From positions 15,965,537-16,029,536 of the forward strand of contig CP093829.1 in assembly GCA_033063855.1 (NCBI GenBank): a stretch of 64,000 bases of DNA, in the 5' to 3' direction. Positions 11,199 to 25,900 of this stretch are shown in pieces (within the stretch, counting starts at the first letter, position 1; every line of letters begins with the position of its first letter). A program made the position numbers and the translations under genes. The notes under the pieces are model-generated. The model saw only the letters and a list, made by a program, of their open reading frames with translations. It did no database searches and had not been told where the DNA came from. The DNA comes from Smittia aterrima (lineage: Eukaryota; Arthropoda; Insecta; Diptera; Chironomidae).

Positions 11199-12222
11199 CT
11201 AAGGTACTGGTGACAACATCGGTTCACCTCCGAGACCCATCAAAACGTTTAAAGCAGCAATTGATGCCATGTCAAGAGCGGTTCTTGTAGTTGAAGTTCC
11301 CAAATGAGGAATCATGACTTTAAATAAAAAGAAGTTTCATTAAAAGTGAAGTGACACGAAGAAAAATGTTGAACAAACCACAATTTGGCAAAGTCATTAA
11401 TGGATGTTCAGATGGAAGTGGTTCCGGTGTCATTACGTCCAATCCAGCTGCAAAAATTTTCCTATTCTTCAAAGCATCGTAAAGTGCTTCTTGATCGACG
11501 ATGTCACCTCTTGCGACATTCACAAGAACAGCGGTTGCCTTCATTCGTTCGAATACAACGGCATTGAACATTTTTCTTGTTTCCTGATTTAATGGACAAG
11601 TGATAAATACAAAATCACTTCTCGCAATCAATTCATCAAACGAAACAAACTTTGCATTAAGCTTCTCTCCTTGTTCCTTCTCAGAATGCCCCGAATACAA
11701 AATCGCTTGAGGAGAAAATCCAGCAATATCTTTTGCAATCGCTTGTCCGATTCCTCCAAAGCCGACAATTCCAATGATTGAGCTTCTTATCTCTACTCCC
11801 AAGAAAGTCTGAGGCTGATCAACCCATTGATTTTTTTCCATGTTTAATCGACCTTCATGGAATCTTCGAGCAGCCGCTAAAGCAAGTCCTATTGCAGCCT
11901 CGCTTGTGGGTTCTGATGGAAGGATTGGAGTATAACCAAGCAAAATATTTCGTCGCTTAATCTCTACCACATCAACATAATCAAGTCCAGCGCTCTTCAC
12001 AGAGATCGATTTTAATTGTGGTCCTGCTGCATCGAGAATCTCTGCATTTAGTTTATCAAGGGAAGCCCAGAGAAGTCCTTCAACTCCCACAACTTTCTTC
12101 AAGATCTCACTTCTATCATTTGACTTGACAAAACTTACTTCACAATTCTGTCGTAAATAATTGATTGCTTCATCCGGTAACTTTGTGTGGGTGACAAGAA
12201 CCTTCGGTCTCCATGTGTCCAT
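11199..12222 (-). CDS. GRHPR: Glyoxylate/hydroxypyruvate reductase, paralogue 2
   Basis: Second member of the tandem pair, also a D-2-hydroxyacid dehydrogenase. Two coding exons on the minus strand, 12222-11379 and 11317-11199, joined in phase 1, give 320 residues. I start at MDTWRPKVLVTHTKLPDEA (12222). The longer open frame from 12276 runs through a pyrimidine-rich intron end (CTACTAG near 12240), so that extension is probably intronic. The dinucleotide motif GFGGIGQAIAKDI, catalytic Arg (VNVARGDIVDQEAL), Glu (MTPEPLPSEHPL) and His (MIPHLGTSTTRT, in exon 2) are present. It differs from paralogue 1 in the substrate-lobe segment LPSEPTSEAAIGLAL, where paralogue 1 has VLNDAVADIGVGLAI. An AATAAA lies near 11180. 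Confidence 0.9.
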
Positions 12223-13940
12223 TGATGAGAACGACAATCTAGTAGAAAAAAAATCATTTGATTTAAGAAAAACCATTTACCAAGTACAAAGCACTTTACT
12301 TCAGAAAACAGAGTTTAATGACAATCACTAAAGCAGATTTCCTCATACCAAAGCCGTTTAGATTCGTTTGACAATTAAATGAATACTGAACGAAGCAATT
12401 TAAATTCTTTCAAAGCAATTTCGTTCCAAGTCTATCAACGAAGGAGTTTCTTGCGAGAACGTCCAATGCAAATCAACGATGAGGATGGTTTTGCAGAAAA
12501 TGCGAAGAAAGCAAATCAACCGACAAGGTGTGCTTCAAAGAATATTTCACTCGGCCTTTCCCCGTCACTTAAATCAATAATCCGCTTTGTTTCCATTGCA
12601 CATAACGTCGAACTTATAATTCGGAACAAGAGAAGAGCCCGCTATATAGGTCATCGTCGTTTTTTTCTAACCTAATTAGGGGAAAACACTCTTCAGGCAA
12701 GCGAGAGTCGCAACAATGAGAAAATCAATTACGACACGCGTGGTGGACGCTCCCAACTCAGCTTGTTTCTATAACTCATGATGCATGATGTCATTATTAA
12801 TAATTCTCTTTCTCTCAACAATGGAGTGTGTCACGTGATTGCGATTCATATTTTTATCCTCGAACGCCTTTACCTCTCGACCTCGACCTGAAGTTTCTTC
12901 GAGGTAGAGGGTGAGTCGATACTAAAAAGGGTTTAGCATGATAAACGTTAGCTTTCAAACGAACGAGTAAATAAAACAACAACATAAAACAAAGATAATC
13001 AGCGAACAAAAGCTCATCGGCAATTTGTCGCCGATTGTGCAAATTTACATAACAGTAAAACTCTAGAAATGCAAATTACCGCCGTTTTTGGCAGTTGTTT
13101 TGGTAAACAACAATTGAAATTATGATTAGCAACAATGATCGATGTCATGACAGAATAATCAACACGAAGGTCAGCTGTGAAGAAGAATTGAGCTTACATC
13201 GTAATTGATCTGCTAAGAAAGTCTTTCCGACAGAAGCTTTTAGTAGGAAATGTTTATCGCTTAAAGTCGGAAAATAATGTCAAGAGCGATTCCGTCATAA
13301 AACGGTTCAAGCTGTAAAGTTTATCAAACAAAAATCGAGAAATCAAAGTTTTTTCAAACTTAACTTTTTTATAAAATTTGAAATCGATTTACTTTATTTT
13401 TACAGCGAGAAGTTGCAATTAAAAGCGTCGAAAACTTTTTCAATTTTCAACTACACGTAACTTCAAACAATTCATCGATTGTAGTCTGTAAAGCTCTCAG
13501 AAGCTTTATAAGAAAACTTTCAACTAGACATGTGTGCATATTTATTCGAAAAGAACGCGCGCGAAGTTCAGCGCACATGTGTTCGTTGGCCTGACTTCAC
13601 AAACGGAAAAAATGAGAAACACAACACAAACTCGAATTCACGTTCATTCTCTGTTTACGAGTTGAACGAAATACATTTTCCATCATTTCTGCTTTGACCG
13701 TTGATTCAATCGCAAGTGTTCTAGCTCTGAAAGAGTCTGCTCGGAAAACTGTTTCTGTGATTTCCTTCAAGTATTTCAGTGAACAAGAGTTAAAGTTGGA
13801 AGACTCTTCCAATAATCCCACGTTCGTTTCAAGAGGAAAATAGATTAGCAAAAAAGAAAAATAATTTTTTCCACGAGAAAAAATAAATAAAGAAAAATAA
13901 ATTTTGTGAATTTTGATTTAACGCGTAAAAAACCTTTACA
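12223..13940. other. Intergenic, GRHPR-2 to Ly6-3
   Basis: Contains the GRHPR-2 upstream region, with a possible 5' untranslated exon around 12290-12360, and the Ly6-3 promoter. Short open frames such as 12379-12675 lack splice, signal or homology support. No repeat or RNA gene recognised. Confidence 0.5.
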
Positions 13941-16900
13941 ATGGCTAGAAGTGGAATTTTGTTGATCGCTGCTACGGCTTTGGTAGCCATTACATTCCAG
14001 CAAGGTGAGTTCACACGGTTAAATGCCTTCGTGACGTTCGAGATTAATCGGACGTTTAATAATCACGAGATGATCAGCAAATTAAGAAACAAGAAAAAAA
14101 TGAAGAAAATTTAGAGTTCACGACTATGATGTAGCCATGGTCATATTGCGTAAAACAGTAAAATTAGAAAAATTGGTGGACATAGATAAAGCTTTAACCA
14201 GAATCTTGTTTCAATTTATTTTCAAAGTTTTTCTAAAATATATCAAAACTGTTGAAAAACTAATTAAAAGAATTAATTTAAAATTTAACATTCAAGTATT
14301 AATTTATCTATGACACCAAGCCATAGAAAAGCAGGGCGCGATCATAAGAAATCGAAAGTTTCATAACAAAATTACGTTTTGTGATCTTTGCCTTAACTTC
14401 AAAACTGGTTTCTTGTTCCGCTAAACAAGAATATTATTATTCGCCGAATGAATTCGTTGTTTTGTTATTGTTCCTTCTTCTTTGAGTCGCCTTCGTACAT
14501 ATTTTACTTTGTTCGGATAATCCGCAAAAAGAAAACAAAAGTTAAACTTGACTTTGGTGCGTTTGAGTGAAGATGATTGCGACACTTAAAAGATTTTCTC
14601 CGCAGTTTAAATGTTGAAGCGACCGCCACAACAAAGCATACCATTCGATCAAAATCGATTTGAATTCACTCTGCGGTATAAATGTAGAGCAGTTTGAAGC
14701 TAATTGCTATAATGGTTTTGCTCTCTGTGATGTTTCATCGTGTTTTTTTTTTCACCACAAAAAAACGAATTTCCGATCAAAATTTTCAAGAGCAACCAAC
14801 AGTTAATTCCCCTACAAGGGTAAAATATTATTACGTATTCGTCGTTATTTTTCATTATTGGCCTAAAAGCGAGTTCATTCTGAAAGCACTTTACCAGCAT
14901 AATTAATGACAGAGCAATAAACTAGTTACATAAAACATCGCTGATTGAATTTCAAACGAAAAATCCAAGAAAAAAATTATTTTAACGGAATTGTTTTTCA
15001 ATCTTAAACGTATTTTGATTGAGTAAAGCAGAAAGTGTATTCCATTTCGGGCGTCTAGGAATAATTTAAGGAAAGCAAACAATAACAAAAAGCGGTAACA
15101 GATTCGCTTATGTCTGCTTGAATTTAATTAAAATTAGCAGCGCCAGGAAAAGCACAAACTGCCATCAATTATTAATTTTCCATGCGACTCATGAGACACA
15201 TCATATGAATTATTGAATATTTATTCTTCAGCGTTCTCGTGATTCAAGAGATTTAAAGTCGAGCTATTAGAGTTCAATCAGGTTGTTCACTTCGTCTGCT
15301 CCCTCGAACTATTTAATGGGAACAATTTGCAACAAATTCGTTAAGAATGTAGCTCAGAAACGCTGTAGAAGAACACAACATCTAAAATTTCAATTTAGAA
15401 AATTCTCGTGGAAATTCCTTCACGTCGTGAGATTTGCGAGGGCGTTGTAATGAAACGAGATGTGTTTTCACTAACCGAACAAATAAATCCGAGATCATCT
15501 AAGATAACAAATTAGCTTTCTAGTCGACATCCGCTCACCGATTGACTAATGTCGATTTAAACGGTTGAAATTACCTCAGCGCTTTGGAAAGAAAAAAGAT
15601 TTTCGTCAAGGGAATAAACAATTTTATCTTGAAAACCTCCTCCTCTCTTTCCCTTCTCAGCCATTGTTTCGTTGGCTTTGATAAATCGACAGATATTTAT
15701 TTGTAAATGATTACGAGAGCAACAGTGGGAGAAAATTGATCCAATTTAAGCGTCGACGAGACTCGAGAGATGAGAAGCAAAATGAATATAAATGAAGTGC
15801 AATAAGAAGCCGAAGAAGAAACGAAATTTCGTTTGGCAAATTTCCATATCGGCTCTCAAGCTCTGATACTTGATTGAGTTTGTTATGAGGCGAAATGATG
15901 TTGGAAGTCAAGAAACCAACAACTTGAATTGATAGAAATCTTTTAGCGGTCGAAGGTATGTAAAGTTGAAATTATTAAACTCAACTCCATGAAATATGAA
16001 GAATCTCAGCGATCTTCGTCATCACCAAAGTTATTTGAATGTTTATTATTGCGGCATTGTTGATTTATGATGGAAATAATGTAGACACGCTCACAATTTT
16101 TATTGCTTGGCCAGAGATATTTGATGATACAAGTCTCTCACATGTTTATTTTCAAATTGCCAAGATGAAAACTCAAAATAGTCAAAAACTAAAAGATTAG
16201 AAATAGAAAAATCGTAAAGTTCTCTACGCTCGGCATTGTGGAAATCCGAGAAAAAGAAAATTTTGTGGAACATCTGCTGAGAAGAGCGAGAGCAAAAGTC
16301 CTTGAAGATGAAGCATGCACAAATTTATTCGCGTCGAAAAAAAGAAAATTTTCCGCACATTTCACTCGACGAGAGGAATTAATCCGAGTCTGAAGACTTT
16401 TAAAAAGGAAATAAATTACTTTGATGCAGAGATGAAATTTTAATTCTCTGTGATTGCGTAAGCCGATGCTGGAAATTAAGACTTGCGGTTTCCACTTCAC
16501 AAAGCGATTCGACTTTCAAGAGAACGAGATCGAAAAGCTTCGAGCTGACATTTCAATTCTCGGAAAATGATTTTGTTTCTCGTTTTGCTCCTTTGAAAAA
16601 ATATTTTTATTCAAAGCAAAACAGTCGGCGAAGAATTATTTAAGGTTTCGCTTTTCGGCAAATCATCAAGCTAATTGAATGAGCATTTAAAGTTGTTTTC
16701 AACCTTTAAAGACTAAAATTTTGCCGCAACGTTCGGGCATCAAAGCAAGCAAAGGAAAATGAAAATTACGCTTAAATTGAAATTTATATTTCTCAAACTG
16801 TGATGCTTTGAGTCAAGGGATGAAAAAGCACTCATGTCGAAGCTTTTATTTAATGTTGAATTAAAGTTACTCAAGGGAGCTTCCTTCTCCTAAATGCCCA

Positions 16901-19900
16901 TCAAATCATACATTACACGAGTTTTAAATATTAATCGCCCCTTCTGAGCAATATTTTCACAACAAACAAACAACAATCTCACTCCGACAACAGGAAGACG
17001 AATATCAACAGAGTTCACATGTGAGAAAACATGCGAGAATATTCTTTGTTGTGAGTGGAAAACTCTTGTTGATGAATAAAATATTGGATAATCTCAGCTC
17101 AATTTTCCTTTTGTGATTTCATCTGGAAATTCTTCTTCCTTCAAAATTGATTGAATATTATTTTCACCCTTCACAAGACACTCGCTCATTGTTCATCTGA
17201 GCGTGAGGTTTCTCCGAACCAAACACGCCAAAGATCAACATAGCGCTAATGTGTTGCGTGGAGCAAATATTTGAAGATTTCATAGACTCAGACGTAACAT
17301 AGAGTGTTCTAATCAATCACAAGACAAATTGACGACTGACAGCGAACATCTTGATTTTCATTAATGATTTTTTGACGATTTTGAAGGTTGATCGATGGAC
17401 AGCAAGATATTGCCAAGTTCTCGTCTCAATGATTTGATGAATAGTAGACTTGACATCAACTCTCCCCTTTTAACATGATTAACCTCAAGTGAGGAGAGTC
17501 GCGAAATTGTTGGAATGAAAAATCACTGGCACAGACCTCAGAAGGTGTTGTTAATGTCTGTTGAAGTTTGTTTGCTTCGTCTACGGTTCCGCCCACAAAC
17601 ATGAAAAATTATTATCAAGCTACGTGTTACTGAATTTCCAGAAAGCAAATTGCAGCTCTCGCGATTGCTTATCACGTGATTCTGCAAAGTTTTATGAACT
17701 TTATCTGTAAATTAAAAATTTGTCTGTGAACTTCCCACCCGCACGATACCTCGCGAAACCTCGCATGCGATTACAACATTAACTTCCTGGATATGTTGTG
17801 ATTTTCTCCCTCGCTTTTCTCTCCATCGTCCGAAAGATGCGGTCAGACTTCTGTTTAATGTTCCGACATTAATTATTCAGGTTTTATTGCCGCTGCCAAT
17901 GAACGGCTTTGTCTCCGCGACTCTTCGCTGTCGAGTTAGCGAAACAGCCCTATCGGGTGAATGAATTAAGCTGAATAGAAGTCGTCGAAACACAAAAAGT
18001 GTCTCATTCATTAAGCAGTCGCCCTTCAAATATTTACCCGATTTTATTATTCATAGCTCAATTTTCGTGTGGAACATTTTACGTGAATATTTCCCTAAGT
18101 GCGCTGTCACTTCTCGCGATGCTTATCGCAACACTGAAAACGTCAGCAGTAGTATAAAGAAACTCGCTTCTCATTACGATCAGTGGAAGGCATAATATTT
18201 TTGAGGTCGGATTTGCATTGAGAATCATAAAGTTTCGGTGAGAAGAATGCACAAACAATCTTCAGCATTGAGATATTTAAAATGTTAAAATATTTAAATT
18301 AAATACCGCTTGCGTCTGATGCGAGTAAGATTCTCTGACCGCTTACATCAACATCCAATTAAATCTAATTATCCCGCCACAGCGTTCGTCATTGCACTGT
18401 CGTAGAGTTTCAGTAGAGTTTGTGAACATTCTAATAAAATCATGTAAAGAAAGAACACACGACGATATTCAATTATCTTTCATCTCGAAACGAGTTAAAA
18501 CTTAATCAAGAAAGAAACATATTTTGATGATTCACGATGTCGGAGATACTGGCTGACTTTATTAAGGTTCTTAATCGTTATAAATAGACATTTATTGATC
18601 AATCTCCCTCTCAGGAGGAAGACGAGCGTAGCTTCGTTGTTGGGGTTGTGAAAAATGAATATTTTGACAACGAAATGAATACCTTGGAAAATCCCATCAG
18701 GGAGCATGTTGCGACACACCTTGTAAAACTAACAATCAAAGAAGATTGCGTGAAAAACTTTTGAGGGATTTTCTTTCGAGGGCTTCAAGCGAGGATAATC
18801 CGCCGCGATTCTAGAACTCACGTGAACATCCGCAGGATCGTTTCAAGTTTTGTTCATGTAGGTCGAATAAACCCGCAGCAAAATGCTAAAACGAAATTCT
18901 TCAGAGCACGCGAGAGAGCTAAAGAATCTAATTCTTTCTATGAACAGCGATATTATTCCTTTAACAAAGATTCGAGTTTACCCATCGTCTAGCGATTCCC
19001 TGTTTCCCACAATGCTCTCTTGACTGTATGGAGGTTTAATGGATTTTAATTATTTAAATTACTTTGTCGCTCTACTCATCCATGTGATAACCACGAGAAT
19101 GTGATGACACACATTCGCTATTACAACGAATACTCTCTCGCCAACAACTCGTGATGTAATAATTCATTAAAAATTTTGGTCGCTATTCGCATGGAACATT
19201 CCGTAAATTAAGTAATTAAGGCGAGGGAAATTTAATTAACCTCGAAGACAAGTTTTTAGCAAAACAACACGCTGCTCTTTGGATTGAATTCCCTTTGAAA
19301 GTCTGCTGGTGTAGTCAAGATCCCTAAGCAAACAAAAGAAGACACAACTGGGTCAAATATCTGCATGACAAATCACGAAAGTGAAACCGATAAGAATTTG
19401 TTGGCAAATTCACTTTTCATGCAAATTTCTTTGCTTTGACATTATTTCGTTTTCAATTCTTTTCGAAACCGATTTTTCTACGTTGAGCACATCATTTGAA
19501 TAACAATTGCGCGTTAACAATGAGCGGTTGCAATTATTTTACGAAACAATCAGAAATATCCGCAATGGGCCCGCAGAAAACACTTAACAATATTTTTTAT
19601 CGTAGACGGTGATTACGAAGTCTCGAATTTCTAGGAAAACTTAAGCGCATCAGACAAATTACTTTGATTACGAATCTAGTTTGCAATTAAATTTATGGTA
19701 ATGCAATTTACGTGGGTGCAGCTTGTGGATCATGTTAGTGATTTATCTTGAATTCTCCTCGATATAAATTGAAATTCACGACTCCCTCAAGTCATAAGCA
19801 CTTTGAGTATCTGCCGCTCGTGTAATTTCGTGAATGACTCAGGAGAATGTTAAAAGTATTCATCACCGCTCTCTGCTTGATTTGAATGCGACTAACTAGA

Positions 19901-22900
19901 ACGAGACTGACATCATAAAATTAAAATTTCAAATCGAAAACACAAACAACGTTCCCTAATCAATTCTTAGTTTTTCCCAACCATTAAATTGATTAATTGT
20001 CGAATGAATTGTAAAGTCATAAAGAAAGATTAACCCTTTATATGTACGGAAGTCGAAAACTGTTTCTGGTTTTAATCTGGAATTTAGAAAATATTCGACT
20101 TTTTTCGGCTATGAGAACAACTAAAAGCGCTTGAGAATTTCCCACAAAGGTGTGAGCCATATGCGTGGTGTCTCTTTGTTGCATCTTTCTGGTCATATTC
20201 ATGGCATTATTAATAGCTGGAATGTTTGATGCAATTATCATCGATAAATTTCATCAGATCTTCAATAGTAAAGTCGGTTCGAATAAACAAAACGATATCC
20301 AACGCGCAGATTGATCTCCATATCGAATTTAATAAAAAAATTTAATCACGAGGACCTTAATCTTTGAAAATCTGTCCAGAACTGAGTAAAATTTAATTTT
20401 GCGAATGAATTTTCACTTCTAAATGGTCTATTCTCTTTTTGGGAATGAGATAGTCGGTTCCTGTTCGACAACAGGTAAAAAGAACTCGATACCCAAGTTG
20501 AAAAACTTTCATCTATTCTGTAAACAATCAATCGGTAACTTAAAAGTAGTCGACTTCGTATCGTTTCTGCTAATGACAACTAATCGTGCTGTAAAATTCC
20601 CCGCAAAGGTGTGACACTCTGCTTCTGATATTCATCATCATTCACCACCTCAAGACACGGCGCATTTTGCGCAATTCTCTATCGCACTCGTCGAACGACA
20701 CGTTATGAATAACAATTTTTGTTTTGCTTGCTTCGAACGACAGCACATACGAGTATTGTCGAAAAAAAAAGATTTTTCTCATGAATGGTTGACAGTTTTA
20801 ACGAGGCTGTGTCGCTTTCATTGTGTGACAAGATTTTTTATTATCGCATAACCATTCGTTGAGCCCAGCCATATGATTTGTCGTTGTCGAACTGACCTTG
20901 ATCGACTCCGAGAGAATTTCAATGTTAAGTCATACAAAGCTTCTCATTAGTCATCAACTCACACGTAATGATTCGACGAGTGCTCACTCGTATTGGTTCG
21001 AGAAGTTTCCTCGCATTTGCGGCTTTCGTTTGTTTTGAAAAGAAAAAATATTTAAATGTGCATTTTATATCGTTTCAAAGCTAGAAAAAATGTCAATTTA
21101 TTTGAAAAACAATAAATTTGAATCTTCACTCAAATTAAATTTAATTCAATCACTCAAGACGAAATTCACGGCATTATAATTGACTCGATCCATTCGATGT
21201 AGTGAGAGACATTCACATAAACAGATGGATGTCCGTAAGCGCAGCCGATGCCGAAACTGGTGAGACCTACGACTGTTGGAGTAATGAAGAATTGCCCTTC
21301 ATCGGAATAGTCTGACATTGCGTAATATTGAAGTGGACCTCCGCTCTCGCCGTAGCATGTATCTTGAATTGCTAAGTCTTTTCGATAACCTTTCACGCAC
21401 ATTTGAGAATCTTTTGATAGCGTCACAGAGTCGTAAGACTCCTGACACTTATCGATTGGAATTAGTTCGAAGAAAACCTTTGAGAGCTTATTCGATTTTA
21501 GACTGTCGCCGTCCTGACCATAACCAGACGCTTCAAAAAAGTTTGTCTTGAGATTTCCAACTGAAACGCAAGCCGGTACGACTTGACGCGTGGGTCTACA
21601 AAAAATCAATTCTAAAAGAAATTCCATTCCAACAAAGATTCGTCTTACACGACTTGTCCGTTGATTTCAATCAAAGCGATATCGTTCTCGTTCTCCGTAG
21701 CAGAATAAGACGGATGCTTGACTATGCTGCGAATGCCAAACTGTTGGATATGTAGGTCATCTTGAGGTGAAGTCAAATCAATATCGCCTAATCGAACCAC
21801 GTTTGGCTTTCGACCGTCGACGCTTGTGCAATGCGCTGCCGTCAGTACGAATTTCTCGGTTAAAAGCGTTCCACCGCAGTTCCAGTCAACACTGAAATCA
21901 ATCCACTTCAGCCAACCGATCGCTGCCATGTGTGGAAATTCTCCAGGTTTAACATCGACACCGTTGACTGTGAATTCCGACAATTCTTCTGGCTGCACGT
22001 TTCTTAAATCTTTATATTTCTCTACGCAAGCCTCGTAATCTAACGGACCTTCTCGATTCATTGACCTTGACTTGTAAAAGTCTTCACGGGAACAACAAAC
22101 GAGAGTTTCGTCAGCTGCAACTCCATTGAAGCTACAAATCTCGATAACTTTCTTTTCAATCAAGATATTCACGCACTTCCTAATCTTCTTGCACTTTCCA
22201 TGGTAAACTTCAAAGTCTAAGCCGCAATATTCATTTTCTTGGAGATCTTTTGCATATCTTTTGATTCCAAGCGACTTTGTCGGCATCGCGAGCACAAGAA
22301 CGATCCATAGTCGAGTAAATTCCATAGTTAACTGGTCAATTAAATCGGGAGATAGAAAACAGCGTAAAACTTTAAGACTCCACGCACATGAAATTTTTCG
22401 ATTCAATATTTATTTTCGCTAATAGCTCATCAAACGACCGTGGAGCGGGGACGATCATAAACTTTTTATTACAATCGGAGCCCATGCGAATTTGTACGAA
22501 GAAATCGATTCAAGTTTTTCTGGATTTGCTTGATAGGAGAAAGTTTAGTAATGGCAAACGTTTCTTCAGGAATTGTTCTGTTTTGAAATGAAGCGACGAA
22601 TAAGCTTCTGTTGAGCAATTTAATGTAAACATTGACACAGTCTCGTGTTACATCAGCAGCGATATCGAAACGAGAGAAGCTAAACTAATTACAACTTCAG
22701 CCTGCTGACAATCGAACGCCCAACACAAACCGGTTTCGTTAAAATATGCAAAGGTTTAACAAAGTCCATAAGTCAACGAATGATTCTCGCTGTTTTTAAC
22801 CATCGATGATATCACGCTCTGAGATGAGAAATCATAATAACCGTCGCCGAAGCATCTTTACTGAAGCACTTTACAACTCTTAACATTGACACTGAGTGAA

Positions 22901-25900
22901 CAACAGTTTTGATTGTCGACCGGACAAAGTCACGAGTTATTAAATTTCCCATGTTCAGTTGAAAGGGGCGGAAGAAGATTGAATTAAACCTCCCAAAGAA
23001 CTGTCGCTTGTTCATTGAATTAGCAGCAATGATTCGAATAACTTCTTTACGTTGCGTAGTTGGAGTTGAGCTACGCCGTCTCCTATATGCTTCGAAAATT
23101 TCAATTATTTCGCTTTTACACAACGTTCTCTGAATGTCGATGTTGCCATCGCTTGATGGAACAATCAACTGGTGTTTTCACTCGTGTAAAGTAAACAATC
23201 GTCGTAGTCATGTGGGAAATTTTCAAACAGACTTTACAGAATATTTTTCTGGGTAACTTTCTCGAAATGAAATCAAAATGAGATGCGAGGGAGAAATAAT
23301 ATTCATGGTCTTGGGCTGCCGTTGTAACGATGCATCATTAACGATATGATGTAACTGACTAGATTACTCTGCTATTCATCACAATGTGCTGCCAAATCGT
23401 TACGATTATCTTGAAGTCACTCGAGTGAAGTGAAATGTTTTTTTTTCTCTCTCGCAGCACATGCAACAGCATCATCGTGTCAACAAGTGTTTCTCGCACT
23501 TGAAATTCCAATGAGAAAATCACCAAGATCTTAAAAATAAAGTCAATTAACGTCTTACAAGCTCTCAATAAAGTGCACTTGAGCGAAGCTGCTTTGCCTG
23601 AACAATTTTTGCAGAATTAATTGAGTTTGAATAATGGATTCAGTTCAATGTACGCGAAGCTTAGTTGTCGCTACGAGGCTCACGTGCTGTATGCTTAGAA
23701 TAATCATTTTGATTAACAAACTCAACTCAACGTCAAACATTTGATTTAATCTTTAACTCAACAGCGTTTTCATTTTAATATTTATTGCTACTTTCAACTC
23801 ATCTGCTTTGTCCTTCAAACGACACTTTTAATCAATTCCGAATTAAAAATCCAATTAGGAAAAAAAACTTTTGTTAATCTCTTGCAATTTCGCTAGAGCA
23901 TATAGAGCATATGATAGGTCATTGAAAACAGAAACATTATACACAAAATTCGTTTATTCGTTTGATGAACGACGCTTTTTGCGGATTCTTTTTTATTTCT
24001 GAGATAAAGATGTTTAACGAGTTTCTTGTGGGTATAAAATTAGATACGAGATGAACATTTTTTTTAAAATATCATTCTCGTAAAGTTCTGCACAGCTGAG
24101 AGTCTTCGGATAAAAATAGATACTAAACGAGACACTCACTTGACTCAATGTTCAACATTCTGTCGTTTGAGTAATCCCTCGAGTTATGCAAATTCCGGGA
24201 AGCTCTTGACACTGAAACTTCAAACAGATTCAATCGCCCATTCATTCCCGCCGAGATTATTTACTACGAACGTGTTAATTAACAGTCGAAGATTAGTTAA
24301 ATATTTGGCTTTCAAAACTCAAATAAAACGCGAAGATAAATTTATTTGCATTTCGATTACTCGCTGATTGATTAACGAGGAAATTTAAATTTGCTTTGAT
24401 CCGATTGATTTCGTATGAGAAAACGCTCCCAGAACATTCAAAACTCATTTATTAGATTTTGTGGACTTAATAATTAAAGAATTTCTTTCAACCCTCGACC
24501 TTCGCCGTCATTAATGCTTCCACCGAATTCCAGAAATTCTTCAATCAATCGCTAGATATTTATTGATAGCAATCGCTTTGGAAATTACAGCTCCAGCCAA
24601 ATAAAATATTTATCGAGCTGTCAATTAATGCGCTCGCCTTTCCTCGAAATAATTCCCTTCTCAAGTAAACAATCGCCGATTCATTCACGCGCCGTGCAAC
24701 CAATGGATTTATTGCGACTTTCAATTGAAACTTCTATGTGGAAGCCAAAATGTTTGAACAAAGCTTTTGTTTGATGTGACAATCGATCACCGCGAGGATG
24801 TTTGTTCAATAATTTCGCTACAATATGTTGTTGTTAAACGGTCTGCGATTATCATCATGCGTTGAATTTGTTATTTCCATATTCGAAGGGTGAAAATGAA
24901 AATGCGTTGTTCGTTTTTCATTCACCCGGAAACGGAAGCAAGTTTATTTATTTTTCCTTGCTAATGGAGGTTTCTGTTTCTGTAATTTCAGTTGATGCCC
25001 TTAAGTGCTGGCGATGCTCGTCCGACGCATCAACATCAGCTTTCTGCGATGATCCATTCGACCCGAGCATCATCAACGAGCAAGTGAGCCAAGTTAATTG
25101 GTTTATGTGAGGTTCAATTAATTTATTTTGAAAAATCTTTCACAGCAACGTCGATGGGCCTATGTTGACTGCAGCTATCCCGCTAATGGACAACAAGCTT
25201 ATGGAGCTGCGAGCACAGCTCGTCCAGTTTGCAAGAAAATGAAGCAATTGAGTGAGTTGATGATTTTGCATTAATTACGCCAATCATGTCAATTGATCGT
25301 TGAGAAGGTTTGAAGTTTGAAACGGAACCTTCAGGTCAACCACTTTGCGGTGACGTGAGAGAATTATTGCAGTCATAAAGAAATATTAATCATAATTCAC
25401 AACATGGCGAGCTTTTGTTCGACGATTTCATGCATAAGTTATTATAGGAACTTCCAATTGACCCTCAAGATGAACTTTCATTCACAAAGCCGCAGACACA
25501 AATTAGAATGATCAACTTTTGAAATATTTTTGTCTTCAACTTTACGACGATTGTTTGTTGAATTTCAAAACATTTCCGTTGCGTAATCAGTCTAAAATTG
25601 ACTTTCAGACGCAATCAGTCTTTTAGAATCAGCTTTTGTAATTCTATTGTTCTACCACTGGAAAATTATACGCGAACGTTTCCTTTGTTGAAACTTATCT
25701 GAGCGTTTATTAAGTTCTAGCTGAGACTATCAACGAGAAACAAGGTCAATTTTATTAAATCGACAGTCAATTGCATATGACGATTGTGCAGTAAGAATTT
25801 TGATTGAAGAATTGAGCGCTCAGTGGAACGAAGAGATTTCATTTGATAGCCTCGAATATTTTATGAAGAAGCTTAAGTTTTGTATTTCGCCATGGATCAG

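Noticed and set aside
12240..12276. Longer N-terminus for GRHPR-2 (start at 12276)
   Set aside because: The extension covers a pyrimidine-rich tract ending CTACTAG, a typical intron end, and MDTWRPKVL aligns with the normal family start.
12379..12675. 98-residue plus-strand ORF
   Set aside because: No recognisable domain; it overlaps the upstream region of GRHPR-2 and shows no paralogue.
22812..23168. 118-residue minus-strand ORF upstream of the CLIP protease
   Set aside because: Basic, unstructured-looking product inside a large intron with no features; likely chance.
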